This document shows, in pieces, positions 8,344-15,323 of a DNA stretch of 33,090 bases; position 1 is the first letter of the stretch, and each line of letters opens with the position of its first letter. The notes beneath the pieces were generated by a model. The model saw only the letters and a program-made list of their open reading frames with translations. It did no database searches and was not told the origin of the DNA. The stretch covers positions 1 to 33,090 of the forward strand of contig NZ_JAANMZ010000050.1 in NCBI RefSeq assembly GCF_011250555.1, written 5' to 3'. A program made the position numbers and the translations under genes. Source of the stretch: Bacillus sp. MM2020_4 (GTDB taxonomy: Bacteria > Bacillota > Bacilli > Bacillales > Cytobacillaceae).

Positions 8344-8804
8344 TATTTACCCTCTCCTTTGAAATTTTCTGAGACAATAATTTCTTCATCCTCTATTCCT
8401 TGGCCACGTGTACCAGGATCGATTGGATTTGTTTGGCGCCCTGGTGTAAATCGTTGTGCAGCTAAGTCACCATATGACTTAATTTCTTCCTTAACGAAAT
8501 CAAGGTCAGCCGCACGAACCAGCATTGAACGATACTTTTCCGAATCAAAGCCATCACCTTGCGCTTTTACTCTTGCTTGCACAGCTTGGTCAATCAGATC
8601 AGCAGCATACTGACGGCCCTGCTCTGCCTCTGTCTTTAATTGCTTAACACCTTCTACGGTGGCCGCATCCCCGAGCTCATTTCGAAGCTGAACATCCTCC
8701 GGTTGGCGAAAGACTTCACCTTCTGTAGATAAAGCATCATAAACCGAGCGTCTTTCGATTTTTCCTTCTTTTAAAGCCGTTCTGATTTGTTCTAATAGAT
8801 TCAT
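8343..8804 (-). CDS. Scaffold protein from in-frame internal start inside the protease gene
   Basis: Codon 249 of the protease frame is ATG (8802-8804), preceded by a near-perfect Shine-Dalgarno AAAAAAGGAGGAAAGATCTGAA. Translation from here would give 153 residues (MNLLEQIRTALKEGKIERRS) that are highly charged and helical, matching capsid scaffolds. The layout is the same as lambda C/Nu3, where a scaffold is made from an internal start in the protease gene. The SD quality inside a coding region is the direct evidence; expression of the short form is inferred. Confidence 0.75.
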   Translation of the reverse strand: MNLLEQIRTALKEGKIERRSVYDALSTEGEVFRQPEDVQLRNELGDAATVEGVKQLKTEAEQGRQYAADLIDQAVQARVKAQGDGFDSEKYRSMLVRAADLDFVKEEIKSYGDLAAQRFTPGRQTNPIDPGTRGQGIEDEEIIVSENFKGEGK

Positions 8805-9548
8805 TTCAGATCTTTCCTCCTTTTTTGGCATAAAAATAGAGCGTTTCCCATCATCCAAACGGACCTGGAATCTACGCTCTAATCGCTGTACTTTTTCTAA
8901 TGCTAGTTCACCTTGTGAAACATATTCCCGCGCTTTATCGATGTATGCTCCGGGGCAAGCACCTTTGTAAACAGTTGATACTTCCCTTAGTCTGGCATCC
9001 ACTATCCATGCAAAGGATATACGTCCCTGTTCGTCTTCTAAGCCAGGAATATGCGGACATTCCCAATCCCACAAATCACGGCCACAGGATCCACAACGAT
9101 ATGATTCGTCAGTAAAACCTACGGACATATCCCGTATAATCCCCGCTTTAATTGCTCGAATGGTATCATCTGTATGGTTGCCGTTTATGGTCAATCCCCT
9201 CATGAGGTACCAATGACCGCGGACAGAATTAAACGTATTAGCGTCTTCACCGGCTGGAATAAGAATTCCATCGTAAGAACGTCCGTATGGGTTAATACGG
9301 ACATTGTGCCCTTCCTGTAAAGCGACCCCGTTTTTAAGGTCATCCGCATAATTTCGAAGTGTAGTAATTGGATCCATCCGGGTAAAATACGAATCTAGTG
9401 AATCATTTGAGCATACCCCCGAAAAAGTGAATATTTCATCCGAAGTAACTGGCTCCAATGTATGCCGGTTAATAAGGTCAAGGTTTACATCTTGGCCATT
9501 ATCAACTGTTACCCTCACAGGCAAATGAAGGACCGTTGCCTCTCCCAA
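8343..9548 (-). CDS. Prohead protease-scaffold polyprotein
   Basis: A 401-residue protein from a TTG at 9548 (MGEATVLHLPVRV) with an AAGGAGGTG leader. Residues 1-235 are an HK97-type (U35) prohead protease: probable catalytic H81 (LQEGHN), S142 (DMSVGF) and E189 (LREVSTVY). A zinc-knuckle-like insertion C152-x2-C155...C164-x-H166 follows the catalytic serine. Residues 249-401 are helical and charged, as scaffolds are, and have an internal in-frame start (see 8343-8804). The protease cleaves scaffold and capsid N termini during head maturation. An out-of-frame ATG at 9553 lies between SD and start and would make a 12-residue peptide. Confidence 0.88.
   Translation of the reverse strand: MGEATVLHLPVRVTVDNGQDVNLDLINRHTLEPVTSDEIFTFSGVCSNDSLDSYFTRMDPITTLRNYADDLKNGVALQEGHNVRINPYGRSYDGILIPAGEDANTFNSVRGHWYLMRGLTINGNHTDDTIRAIKAGIIRDMSVGFTDESYRCGSCGRDLWDWECPHIPGLEDEQGRISFAWIVDARLREVSTVYKGACPGAYIDKAREYVSQGELALEKVQRLERRFQVRLDDGKRSIFMPKKEERSEMNLLEQIRTALKEGKIERRSVYDALSTEGEVFRQPEDVQLRNELGDAATVEGVKQLKTEAEQGRQYAADLIDQAVQARVKAQGDGFDSEKYRSMLVRAADLDFVKEEIKSYGDLAAQRFTPGRQTNPIDPGTRGQGIEDEEIIVSENFKGEGK
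8805..8826 (-). promoter_or_regulatory. Internal ribosome binding site for scaffold
   Basis: On the minus strand GGAGGA lies 9 bases before ATG at 8804, in the middle of the protease-scaffold frame. The flanking codons encode PKKEERSE, a charged linker, consistent with a domain boundary. Confidence 0.75.
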
Positions 9549-9578
9549 TTCATTTCACCTCCTTCCAGCTATTTAAAG

Positions 9579-9800
9579 CTATTTAATAGCACTCATGGCT
9601 TTCATCTGCAATTTCTCGTTAAATTCATTTAATTGTTCTGGAGTAAAATGAAAATCCTCTGCTAAAACAGTAAGAGCAGAGGTAACGAGTATGGCAGCCA
9701 TATTTTGTTGGTGATTCTGTACATATTTAGGTAAATCACTCAGCCGGTTGGGACCATTTTTTTCTAGCCTATTCGCCTGACGTCTTTGTGCTCGATTCAT
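9579..9800 (-). CDS. Small helical protein, unknown
   Basis: A 73-residue protein, taken from ATG at 9800 (MNRAQRRQANRLEKNGPNRL) with AAAGGGTGAT 8 bases upstream; a GTG at 9809 overlapping the portal stop is an alternative. The N terminus NRAQRRQ and the helical rest (AAILVTSALTVLAEDFHFTPEQLNEF) recur in short phage proteins next to portal genes, but I know no function. It lies between the portal-MuF and protease genes. Confidence 0.65.
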   Translation of the reverse strand: MNRAQRRQANRLEKNGPNRLSDLPKYVQNHQQNMAAILVTSALTVLAEDFHFTPEQLNEFNEKLQMKAMSAIK

Positions 9801-9805
9801 GATAA

Positions 9806-12079
9806 TCACCCTTTCAATTTATCTTCTTCGCCTTGGAGGATCCTCTTATACCAGCATCGGCACTGAACTGTGTTTGAAGCTGTGGCTCCTAAAGAATGGT
9901 CACCTGGGAACAACAATTCCTCTTTAACACCTGAACCATTCTCAACAGAAAACGCCCCATCAAACTTAACAATTTGGCCATCAGCAGCTCGATGCCCAGC
10001 TCGCGTTCGGTCTTGTTTAGCGGATTTCCACTCTTTGCCGATCACCATTCCGGATTGCATATCGCCATGATACTGGCCAGCCCTGCCGGCATTTAATACT
10101 TCTGTTCGGGCTATTCGGGTTGCACGCCCCTCACTAAAGGTAAACGAGTCCTGTAAAGCTTCTACACATTTATCGATGGAGTATTTCCCATCGTACACCA
10201 CATCCCACAGAGCCATAATTACGTCACGGTCTGTAGTGCCCTGAATTAATTCGGCGGAATCATTTGCCCTATTGGTCAACCAGCGCATTAAAGTTTCATC
10301 CTTGGTGTTAAAATCTATGCTAGATTCCAATTCCACTAGGGTTGCTTCCCCGGCAATTTGCGCTGCCTGTTCAATCCAATCCAGCCCCTCATCATTCCAT
10401 AGAGCCATTTGTTCCTCTTGCCCTTTTAAAATATTAACCTTTACCCATTCTTCAAATTCTGCATCAGGCTCCGGCTTCTCATCACGAGTAATGGACCGTA
10501 CTGAATTAATAGATACGAGCATTCTACTTGGTAATTCCGGGGCGACTTTTACATTTTCAATGTATTGGTCCCTTTGGTCTTTTAGCAACGAAAAAAAGGC
10601 ATCTCGTGCTCTTGTGGTGAGTACAGCTAAATCACTTGCATAGGGAGTATCTAATTCTTTGACATACTCATCTTCCTCGTCGTCTGTCCGTGTCTTTGGA
10701 GCCCGTTTAACCTGCATTCGTCTACTGCGGCCGACTGGAGGCGTTGCGGGAACAGAGTTATTAATCGGTTCCCCAACAGCGTCATGACCAACCATGTCAT
10801 TGGCAGCTTCGTTGTTGTCAATCCAACCCTGGTTAATCTGCATGATTTTAGTTTCTGTTTCGGTCTTTTCAGCCGTTGCTTCTGCCTGCCGATCAGTGGT
10901 ACGGATTTTATTAAAAGTGACTCGAGCACGACTTTGCTTACCCTGGATTTGCAGGGCGAGGTTATAAGCCTTTTCCAAAATACGCTTGGTGCCGCGTTGA
11001 ATTGACTCAATACCAGCTACATAGATTTGCCACTGGATGGTCCCATGGGTTTCCGTACTGCCCTCGTTACGACCGAGAAGGATGGGAAGTTGCTTAAGGG
11101 CAGAAACAACTTGCTGATTAATGACATCAATAATTTTGGTGACATCCATTGATTTCCCGTTTGTACCACCTGCCATTTCGACCTTTACCGAATCAGGATG
11201 AATGAAGTTATCATCCGGTTTCAAGCCTTTGAATGCCGCTTCAATATCCTTAATATAATTCATTACAAATTCCCTGACCGCAGTCTCACCCTGTGCAGCA
11301 ATGGAAGGAGGGATGTTCTTCAGTATTGCTTCCTCCATGATAGAAATATCAAATCTAGCATGCCCTTGATGATGGGCTACTGCCTTCAAATCCTTTAATA
11401 CTTCCACTTGAAAAAAGACAATCTGCAAAACTGGTAAAATAGGGCTCCGTCCGTATGGATCACCAATGTCAGGGTCAATTGGGAAATAGAATACTTGCTC
11501 TTGATTCAGTACTTTATAGGTGCCGTCAGGTTGCTTCTGAACAAGTTCAATTTCCCCAGTATCCTTGTCCTTTTTGAAATCAAGGGAGGAAGGGTCCACG
11601 GCGTGGAAATCCACTACATCATTTAAACCTTCGTTTAGCTCGACTTCTAACGCAATGGCTCCCTGTGTATAGCCTGTCAGGTTGAGAACATTAATAAGTT
11701 GATCAGTTCCGCCGGCGTACAGCTTCCCCACTCGGGATGCAAGTGAATTAAGATAATCAAGTCCTTGCTTATCGTTAGTGCCGGTCGGCTTCAGACACTC
11801 CAATTCATGGCCTTGGTTTGATAAACGCAAAAAATTCCAGATTGCTAAGGAAGCATCCGGATTAATATCTCGAATTAATCGAAGAGAATCCATGATATTC
11901 TTGGAACGCAGGTGGTCCCTACGTATTAGTCCGTCATACCAAGCAAATTGTTTCACCCATCGATCACGGGTCTGTCGCCCTGAATCGATTCTGTTATTAA
12001 CCGATTGCCTTACGCCAGTGAAATATTTTTTTACTTGCCTTTGTGCTCGCCAATTATAAAAACGGTCAATTATATTCAA
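9806..12079 (-). CDS. Portal protein fused to MuF / SPP1 gp7-type minor head protein
   Basis: A 757-residue protein from a TTG at 12079 (MNIIDRFYNWRAQRQVKKYF); the SD is GAAGGGGGTG and the TTG overlaps the terminase stop (TTGA). Residues 1 to about 480 are a portal protein: INPDASLAIWNFLRL, YFPIDPDIGDPYGRSPILPV, the long helix region and SMDVTKIIDVINQQVVSALK. A charged linker (TRTDDEEDEY) near 475 leads to a C-terminal head-morphogenesis domain whose end carries RIARTEVLNAGRAGQY, AGHRAADGQ, FPGDHSLGA and CRCW, the signature of the Mu gpF/SPP1 gp7 family. Portal forms the packaging ring; MuF proteins bind it and enter with the DNA. The two are normally separate genes. Confidence 0.9.
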   Translation of the reverse strand: MNIIDRFYNWRAQRQVKKYFTGVRQSVNNRIDSGRQTRDRWVKQFAWYDGLIRRDHLRSKNIMDSLRLIRDINPDASLAIWNFLRLSNQGHELECLKPTGTNDKQGLDYLNSLASRVGKLYAGGTDQLINVLNLTGYTQGAIALEVELNEGLNDVVDFHAVDPSSLDFKKDKDTGEIELVQKQPDGTYKVLNQEQVFYFPIDPDIGDPYGRSPILPVLQIVFFQVEVLKDLKAVAHHQGHARFDISIMEEAILKNIPPSIAAQGETAVREFVMNYIKDIEAAFKGLKPDDNFIHPDSVKVEMAGGTNGKSMDVTKIIDVINQQVVSALKQLPILLGRNEGSTETHGTIQWQIYVAGIESIQRGTKRILEKAYNLALQIQGKQSRARVTFNKIRTTDRQAEATAEKTETETKIMQINQGWIDNNEAANDMVGHDAVGEPINNSVPATPPVGRSRRMQVKRAPKTRTDDEEDEYVKELDTPYASDLAVLTTRARDAFFSLLKDQRDQYIENVKVAPELPSRMLVSINSVRSITRDEKPEPDAEFEEWVKVNILKGQEEQMALWNDEGLDWIEQAAQIAGEATLVELESSIDFNTKDETLMRWLTNRANDSAELIQGTTDRDVIMALWDVVYDGKYSIDKCVEALQDSFTFSEGRATRIARTEVLNAGRAGQYHGDMQSGMVIGKEWKSAKQDRTRAGHRAADGQIVKFDGAFSVENGSGVKEELLFPGDHSLGATASNTVQCRCWYKRILQGEEDKLKG

Positions 12080-13509
12080 TCTTTCACCCCCTTCATATTC
12101 CAACCTGATAGACTAGGCATTGCAATTCTAGTGAATTCCTTAGGTTGATTAAATCGAATAATAGCTTGTGTAAATCCATCTACTTGGTCATCATTTGCTC
12201 CATTAGGGAACGCTGCTGCTTCTTCAACAAAATCATTAATCCAGGGAGCTATCGTGGGATCTGGTAAATAAACATTCCCCGCTTCTACATCAGGAGATGC
12301 AGCTGTAGCGCGGACAACTTTGCCGCCTTCTGGATTAACAGGGATTAGTCCAGGAATTTCATTGGAAAGCATCTGTATAACTGCTGGTCCATTTGCTTTA
12401 TCTTCTACGAGCTTTGCATACGCCAAAGGATATGCAGCCGTAAGATTTCTAATTGCTTGTATGGTCGCAGGCAAATTCATCTGACCGCGTACTTGTGCGA
12501 TTAAATATTTGTCAGCGCCTAATCGGCCCCATACTTGTCCAACAACATAATCGCTATCCTTATTATCCTTAAACGTGCAATCCCAGCTCTGAATCATCTC
12601 ATCAAATCGTGAGGGAAGGACCTTATAATATTTCCACCATGAACGATTAAAGATATTACCATCAGATGGTGAAGGTTGTTGCTGGAATAAGGATGCCCAG
12701 GTGCGGGAGCCCACTTCTCGTTTCTTTTCCTCTGCCCATTTCTCATCAAAACCCAATTCAGGACAAAGAGCTTCCCCGATTTCACGGTTTAATAAATCGT
12801 CTTCTTCTTCAGCAATTGCAGGGAGGCGTAACCGCGACCAATTACGGGGGCTATGTTTTAATAATCGCCCAATAATATCATCCTCGTGCCATCTGGTCAT
12901 AATCACTATTACACTTGCACCATCATGTAAACGGGTAGATAATGTGGATTCCCATTCATTCCATACCTTTTGACGGATTGTGTCTGAATTGGCTTCCTCC
13001 GCGTTTTTATATGGGTCATCAATAATTAATAGGTCTGCACCTTTACCAGTAATGGATCCTCCTATACCAGTTGCCACCATGCCCCCGTTTTTTCCTTCAA
13101 TGGACCAATCATTATTAGCCTTATTTGCATTGGATAAATCCACTTTAAATAACTGGGGTGCAAATTCATTGACCTTATCCCGGTTCTTACGACCAAACGA
13201 CCTTGCTAAACTATCAGAATAAGAGGCTACAATTACTCGCTTTTCAGGATTTTTTCCAATGTAAAAAGACGGGAACGTTTCCGTCACCGTCATTGACTTA
13301 CCGTGCCGCGGGGGCATTTCAATCATAATATACCTTTGCTCACCATCAGCAACACGTTGCAGTTCCTTGCACACCAATTCAGTGTGCCTAAAATGCCGAT
13401 ATTTATTATGGTGTACATACTCTACATAGTCACGATAATACCTTCTCGATAGTTCTTCCTTTGCTAATTGGGCTATTGCTTGACGTTGATCAACTGTCAG
13501 AGTTCGCAA
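12076..13509 (-). CDS. terL: Terminase large subunit
   Basis: A 477-residue packaging motor and nuclease. Walker A is at about 65-72 (MPPRHGKS), Walker B at 160-165 (LLIIDD), followed by the coupling region with MTRWHEDD near 204-211. The RNase H-type nuclease has D310 (QSWDCTFKD), E369/D370 (LVEDKANG) and D441/D444 (NDDQVDGFTQAI). It pumps DNA through the portal with ATP and cuts genome ends. The TTG start at 13509 lies inside the small-subunit gene (20-base overlap), with GAGGAAAC upstream. It is complete by length and motifs. Confidence 0.95.
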   Translation of the reverse strand: MRTLTVDQRQAIAQLAKEELSRRYYRDYVEYVHHNKYRHFRHTELVCKELQRVADGEQRYIMIEMPPRHGKSMTVTETFPSFYIGKNPEKRVIVASYSDSLARSFGRKNRDKVNEFAPQLFKVDLSNANKANNDWSIEGKNGGMVATGIGGSITGKGADLLIIDDPYKNAEEANSDTIRQKVWNEWESTLSTRLHDGASVIVIMTRWHEDDIIGRLLKHSPRNWSRLRLPAIAEEEDDLLNREIGEALCPELGFDEKWAEEKKREVGSRTWASLFQQQPSPSDGNIFNRSWWKYYKVLPSRFDEMIQSWDCTFKDNKDSDYVVGQVWGRLGADKYLIAQVRGQMNLPATIQAIRNLTAAYPLAYAKLVEDKANGPAVIQMLSNEIPGLIPVNPEGGKVVRATAASPDVEAGNVYLPDPTIAPWINDFVEEAAAFPNGANDDQVDGFTQAIIRFNQPKEFTRIAMPSLSGWNMKGVKD

Positions 13510-13954
13510 GTTTCCTCAACTCCTCAACAGTCAAGCTTGTAAGATCGATTGTATGGTCAACGCCACCACTGTGTTGGATGCCCTGCTTATCTTCCCAACC
13601 AAAATTATTTTTTAAATTAAAAATGACCCCAGCTGCGATTTTCGGCTTATAAAGGGCTTCCTCTGCATAGGCTTCAATTTTTACCTTCGCGTTTTTTATC
13701 GTGTCATAAAATTCATCTCTTTGCTCATAATTAATCAGGCCTTGCCTAGTTGTACCAAGGAATGAAGCTAGCCCAGTGATTGTAAATGGCTTTACTTGAT
13801 GTTTAACCACTTCTCCATTACGATCTAATATCGGCCTCCATATATCATCATATTCAATCCATTGTTCTTCAAAACACGATTCAAAATACTCATCAATTTT
13901 TTTTTGAAGCGCCTTAACCGATCTAAATTTTAATGGTCTTCCAGCATTGCTCAT
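13490..13954 (-). CDS. terS: Terminase small subunit
   Basis: A 154-residue protein (MSNAGRPLKFRSVKALQKKI) with the N-terminal GRPxK and the helix-turn-helix-like KPFTITGLASFLGTTRQGLI typical of DNA-packaging proteins that recognise the packaging site. The tail (IAAGVIFNLKNNFGWEDKQG and TVEELRKLANSDS) is common in Gram-positive phage small terminases. The SD is GGTGAGGA. It opens the late gene block and overlaps the large subunit by 20 bases. Confidence 0.88.
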   Translation of the reverse strand: MSNAGRPLKFRSVKALQKKIDEYFESCFEEQWIEYDDIWRPILDRNGEVVKHQVKPFTITGLASFLGTTRQGLINYEQRDEFYDTIKNAKVKIEAYAEEALYKPKIAAGVIFNLKNNFGWEDKQGIQHSGGVDHTIDLTSLTVEELRKLANSDS

Positions 13955-13972
13955 TACATCCTCACCGCCTCC

Positions 13973-13999
13973 AAAATAAAAAGCACCCCGAGGGGTGCC
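13973..13999 (-). terminator. Intrinsic terminator
   Basis: On the minus strand GCACCCC (13983-13989) pairs with GGGGTGC (13992-13998), a 7-bp GC stem with a 2-base centre, followed by TTTTTATTTT (13973-13982). It ends transcripts of the small gene at 14009-14194 and stands just before the small terminase SD, so late transcription must start beyond it or read through it. Confidence 0.8.
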
Positions 14000-14008
14000 T
14001 TCTGAATG

Positions 14009-14194
14009 TTAATCTTCATCATAGATTTGAAAAGAAATAACTTTATCCATATTATGATACTTTTCTAAATCTTCATCTTTAACCCATTTATTTGTCTGTA
14101 AATAATTAAGAGCGTTAGCCTTAGCATTACTCTTTATGGTAATAAAAACTCTACTTTCTTTATCCAGATTTAATTGCACTCTGAAGCTTGTCAT
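14009..14194 (-). CDS. Small hypothetical protein before the terminase genes
   Basis: A 61-residue protein starting at ATG 14194 (MTSFRVQLNLDKESRVFITI) with a strong GGAAGGAGGCGATACC leader; the in-frame codon at 14212 is less likely. The sequence looks like a beta-beta-alpha small domain (VFITIKSNAKANALNYLQTN then KVISFQIYDED). It is followed by a strong terminator. No family recognised; short proteins with a similar layout are common in Bacillus prophages. Confidence 0.65.
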   Translation of the reverse strand: MTSFRVQLNLDKESRVFITIKSNAKANALNYLQTNKWVKDEDLEKYHNMDKVISFQIYDED

Positions 14195-14230
14195 GGTATC
14201 GCCTCCTTCCATCTTAAAACATTCAACAAA

Positions 14231-14256
14231 TAGGAGGTATTTCCTCCTTTTTTGAC
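14231..14256 (+). terminator. Short terminator-like hairpin, plus strand
   Basis: AGGAGG, loop TATTT, CCTCCT and a T run lie upstream of the minus-strand gene at 14009-14194 and before the plus-strand gene at 14287. The six-base stem is weak and made of SD-like sequence, so it may be fortuitous. Confidence 0.35.
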
Positions 14257-14286
14257 GAATATTGTAAAAAAAGGAGGTGATAATTC

Positions 14287-14463
14287 ATGCCATATAAACC
14301 AGGTGAAAGACCTAGCGATTCTGGACAATTTAAAGAAGTTGGACCTAGAGGTGGAAAAGTTAGTAATACAGAAATAACTGGGATTCAAAATAAACCTCTT
14401 CCACCTACCTCAAAACCAGGTAACAAGTGGGAACTAGTTGATAAAACGAAACACAAAAAATAA
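14287..14463 (+). CDS. YjzC-like small protein
   Basis: A complete 58-codon frame on the plus strand (MPYKPGERPSDSGQFKEVGP... ending ELVDKTKHKK) with an excellent AAAAGGAGGTGATAATTC leader. The KPGERPSDSGQ, VGPRGG and PLPPTSKPGNKWELVDKTK segments match the short YjzC-type family known in Bacillus and other Firmicutes; function is unknown. It is the only gene between the early region and the structural genes read opposite to its neighbours. It ends at the bidirectional terminator at 14502-14534. It may be expressed from the lysogen as a moron (inference). Confidence 0.8.
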   Translation: MPYKPGERPSDSGQFKEVGPRGGKVSNTEITGIQNKPLPPTSKPGNKWELVDKTKHKK

Positions 14464-14496
14464 TTGATTTCATCATTAATACATCATTTGTACGAC

Positions 14497-14540
14497 AAAA
14501 AAGAGCCTTTTTCACGAAACAAGAAAAAGGCTCTCATTTT
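14497..14540. terminator. Bidirectional intrinsic terminator
   Basis: AGAGCCTTTTTC (14502-14513) pairs perfectly with GAAAAAGGCTCT (14523-14534), loop 9 bases. T runs follow on the minus side (TTTTTTG) and, more weakly, on the plus side (CATTTTT). It serves both the plus-strand YjzC-like gene and the minus-strand sigma-like gene, whose stop codon lies inside the stem. Confidence 0.85.
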
Positions 14541-15015
14541 TACGCTGTGCAATTTTCTTTTCTGCTCTTTCTAGGTGAGATTGCACTGTACTCTTTTTTA
14601 TCCCCAACAATTCGGCGGTGTATTCATAAGTAATCCCCTCTACTTTAATCATGAGGAAGATATCTTTTTCCCTTACCGTTAATGTACAAAGAGCATCCTC
14701 AATGATTTCATTATTCATTCCATTCCAACCGGTACCATCTTGGGAGATTTCCTTATAAAACGGATGAACGGGTAAAACATCCAAGACAGCAGGATCAGTT
14801 AAGTATACTCCATGTTTATCGATTCCGCGGCGGGCATCCGGATTCCTTCCACTCTTCATCCATTCAAGAGCAAATTCCAAGTCGCTGATCATGCCGGCGA
14901 TTGCTTTTTTATCCTCTTCATCCCGCAGAGAGGGTTTCTTTAAATTATCTAAATCAGCCTTCATTCTTTTAGCCTCTCTTAGGGATTTTCGATATTCTGC
15001 CATTAACACTCTCAC
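14512..15015 (-). CDS. Sigma-region-4-like late regulator (PBSX Xpf-like)
   Basis: A 167-residue protein from GTG 15015, with AAGGAG 8 bases before it. The N terminus is helical and charged (YRKSLREAKRMKADL). Residues about 110-158 (DALCTLTVREKDIFLMIKVE, GITYEYTAELLGIKKSTVQS) form a sigma-70 region 4-type helix-turn-helix. Length, order and the GMISDLEFALEWMKSGRNPDA segment fit the Xpf/positive control factor of PBSX, which turns on late genes. It lies just before the terminase genes as in PBSX-type phages, so it probably activates the late promoter. Confidence 0.78.
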   Translation of the reverse strand: MRVLMAEYRKSLREAKRMKADLDNLKKPSLRDEEDKKAIAGMISDLEFALEWMKSGRNPDARRGIDKHGVYLTDPAVLDVLPVHPFYKEISQDGTGWNGMNNEIIEDALCTLTVREKDIFLMIKVEGITYEYTAELLGIKKSTVQSHLERAEKKIAQRKNESLFLVS

Positions 15016-15031
15016 ATGATCAGCTCCTTAA

Positions 15032-15229
15032 TTATTTTTGTCTCAGCGAACCTTTGTAGCGGCGGTAGGTGGGGCGTCCGGTACCCATTAAGTACTTCAA
15101 ATCACTGTCAGATAACTTCTCTGTTTTCTTCTTTGCCGGCTGTGGCTGTACTGATTTATTTTTCTTAGGAGTAGGTTCTTGGTGTTTGTGCTGCCATTGC
15201 TTTAATTGGTTCTGAAATGATGGCTTCAT
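15032..15229 (-). CDS. Small basic protein, unknown
   Basis: A 65-residue, very basic protein (MKPSFQNQLKQWQHKHQEPT, KKNKSVQPQPAKKKTEKL, ending RPTYRRYKGSLRQK) with ATG 15229 and AAGGAGATAAGGAT upstream. The middle is low-complexity K/P/Q; the C-terminal LSDSDLKYLMGTGRPTYRRY looks like a short conserved motif seen in Bacillus phage proteins of unknown function. It may bind nucleic acid given its charge (inference). It follows a terminator and precedes the late regulator. Confidence 0.65.
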   Translation of the reverse strand: MKPSFQNQLKQWQHKHQEPTPKKNKSVQPQPAKKKTEKLSDSDLKYLMGTGRPTYRRYKGSLRQK

Positions 15230-15257
15230 ATCCTTATCTCCTTGTACATTGATGAGA

Positions 15258-15304
15258 AAACAAAAAAGGACACCAAACAACGCTTAATGCGTCATTCAGT
15301 GTCC
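15258..15304 (-). terminator. Intrinsic terminator
   Basis: On the minus strand GGACAC and GTGTCC form the outer stem (15299-15304 with 15268-15273) around an inner ACGC-ATTAA-GCGT hairpin, followed by TTTTTTGTTTT. It closes the unit of the four-TM protein gene. Confidence 0.75.
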
Positions 15305-15323
15305 TCCAGATGGCTGGTAGAAC

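Noticed and set aside
9514..9553. 12-residue out-of-frame peptide from ATG 9553 before the protease TTG start
   Set aside because: It could tune protease translation but nothing beyond its position supports it.
10651..11010. 119-codon minus-strand frame inside the portal-MuF gene
   Set aside because: Shadow frame of the long gene, with no SD and unlikely composition.
14191..14388. 65-codon minus-strand frame
   Set aside because: Antisense to the YjzC-like gene, which has a perfect SD and a recognisable family pattern.
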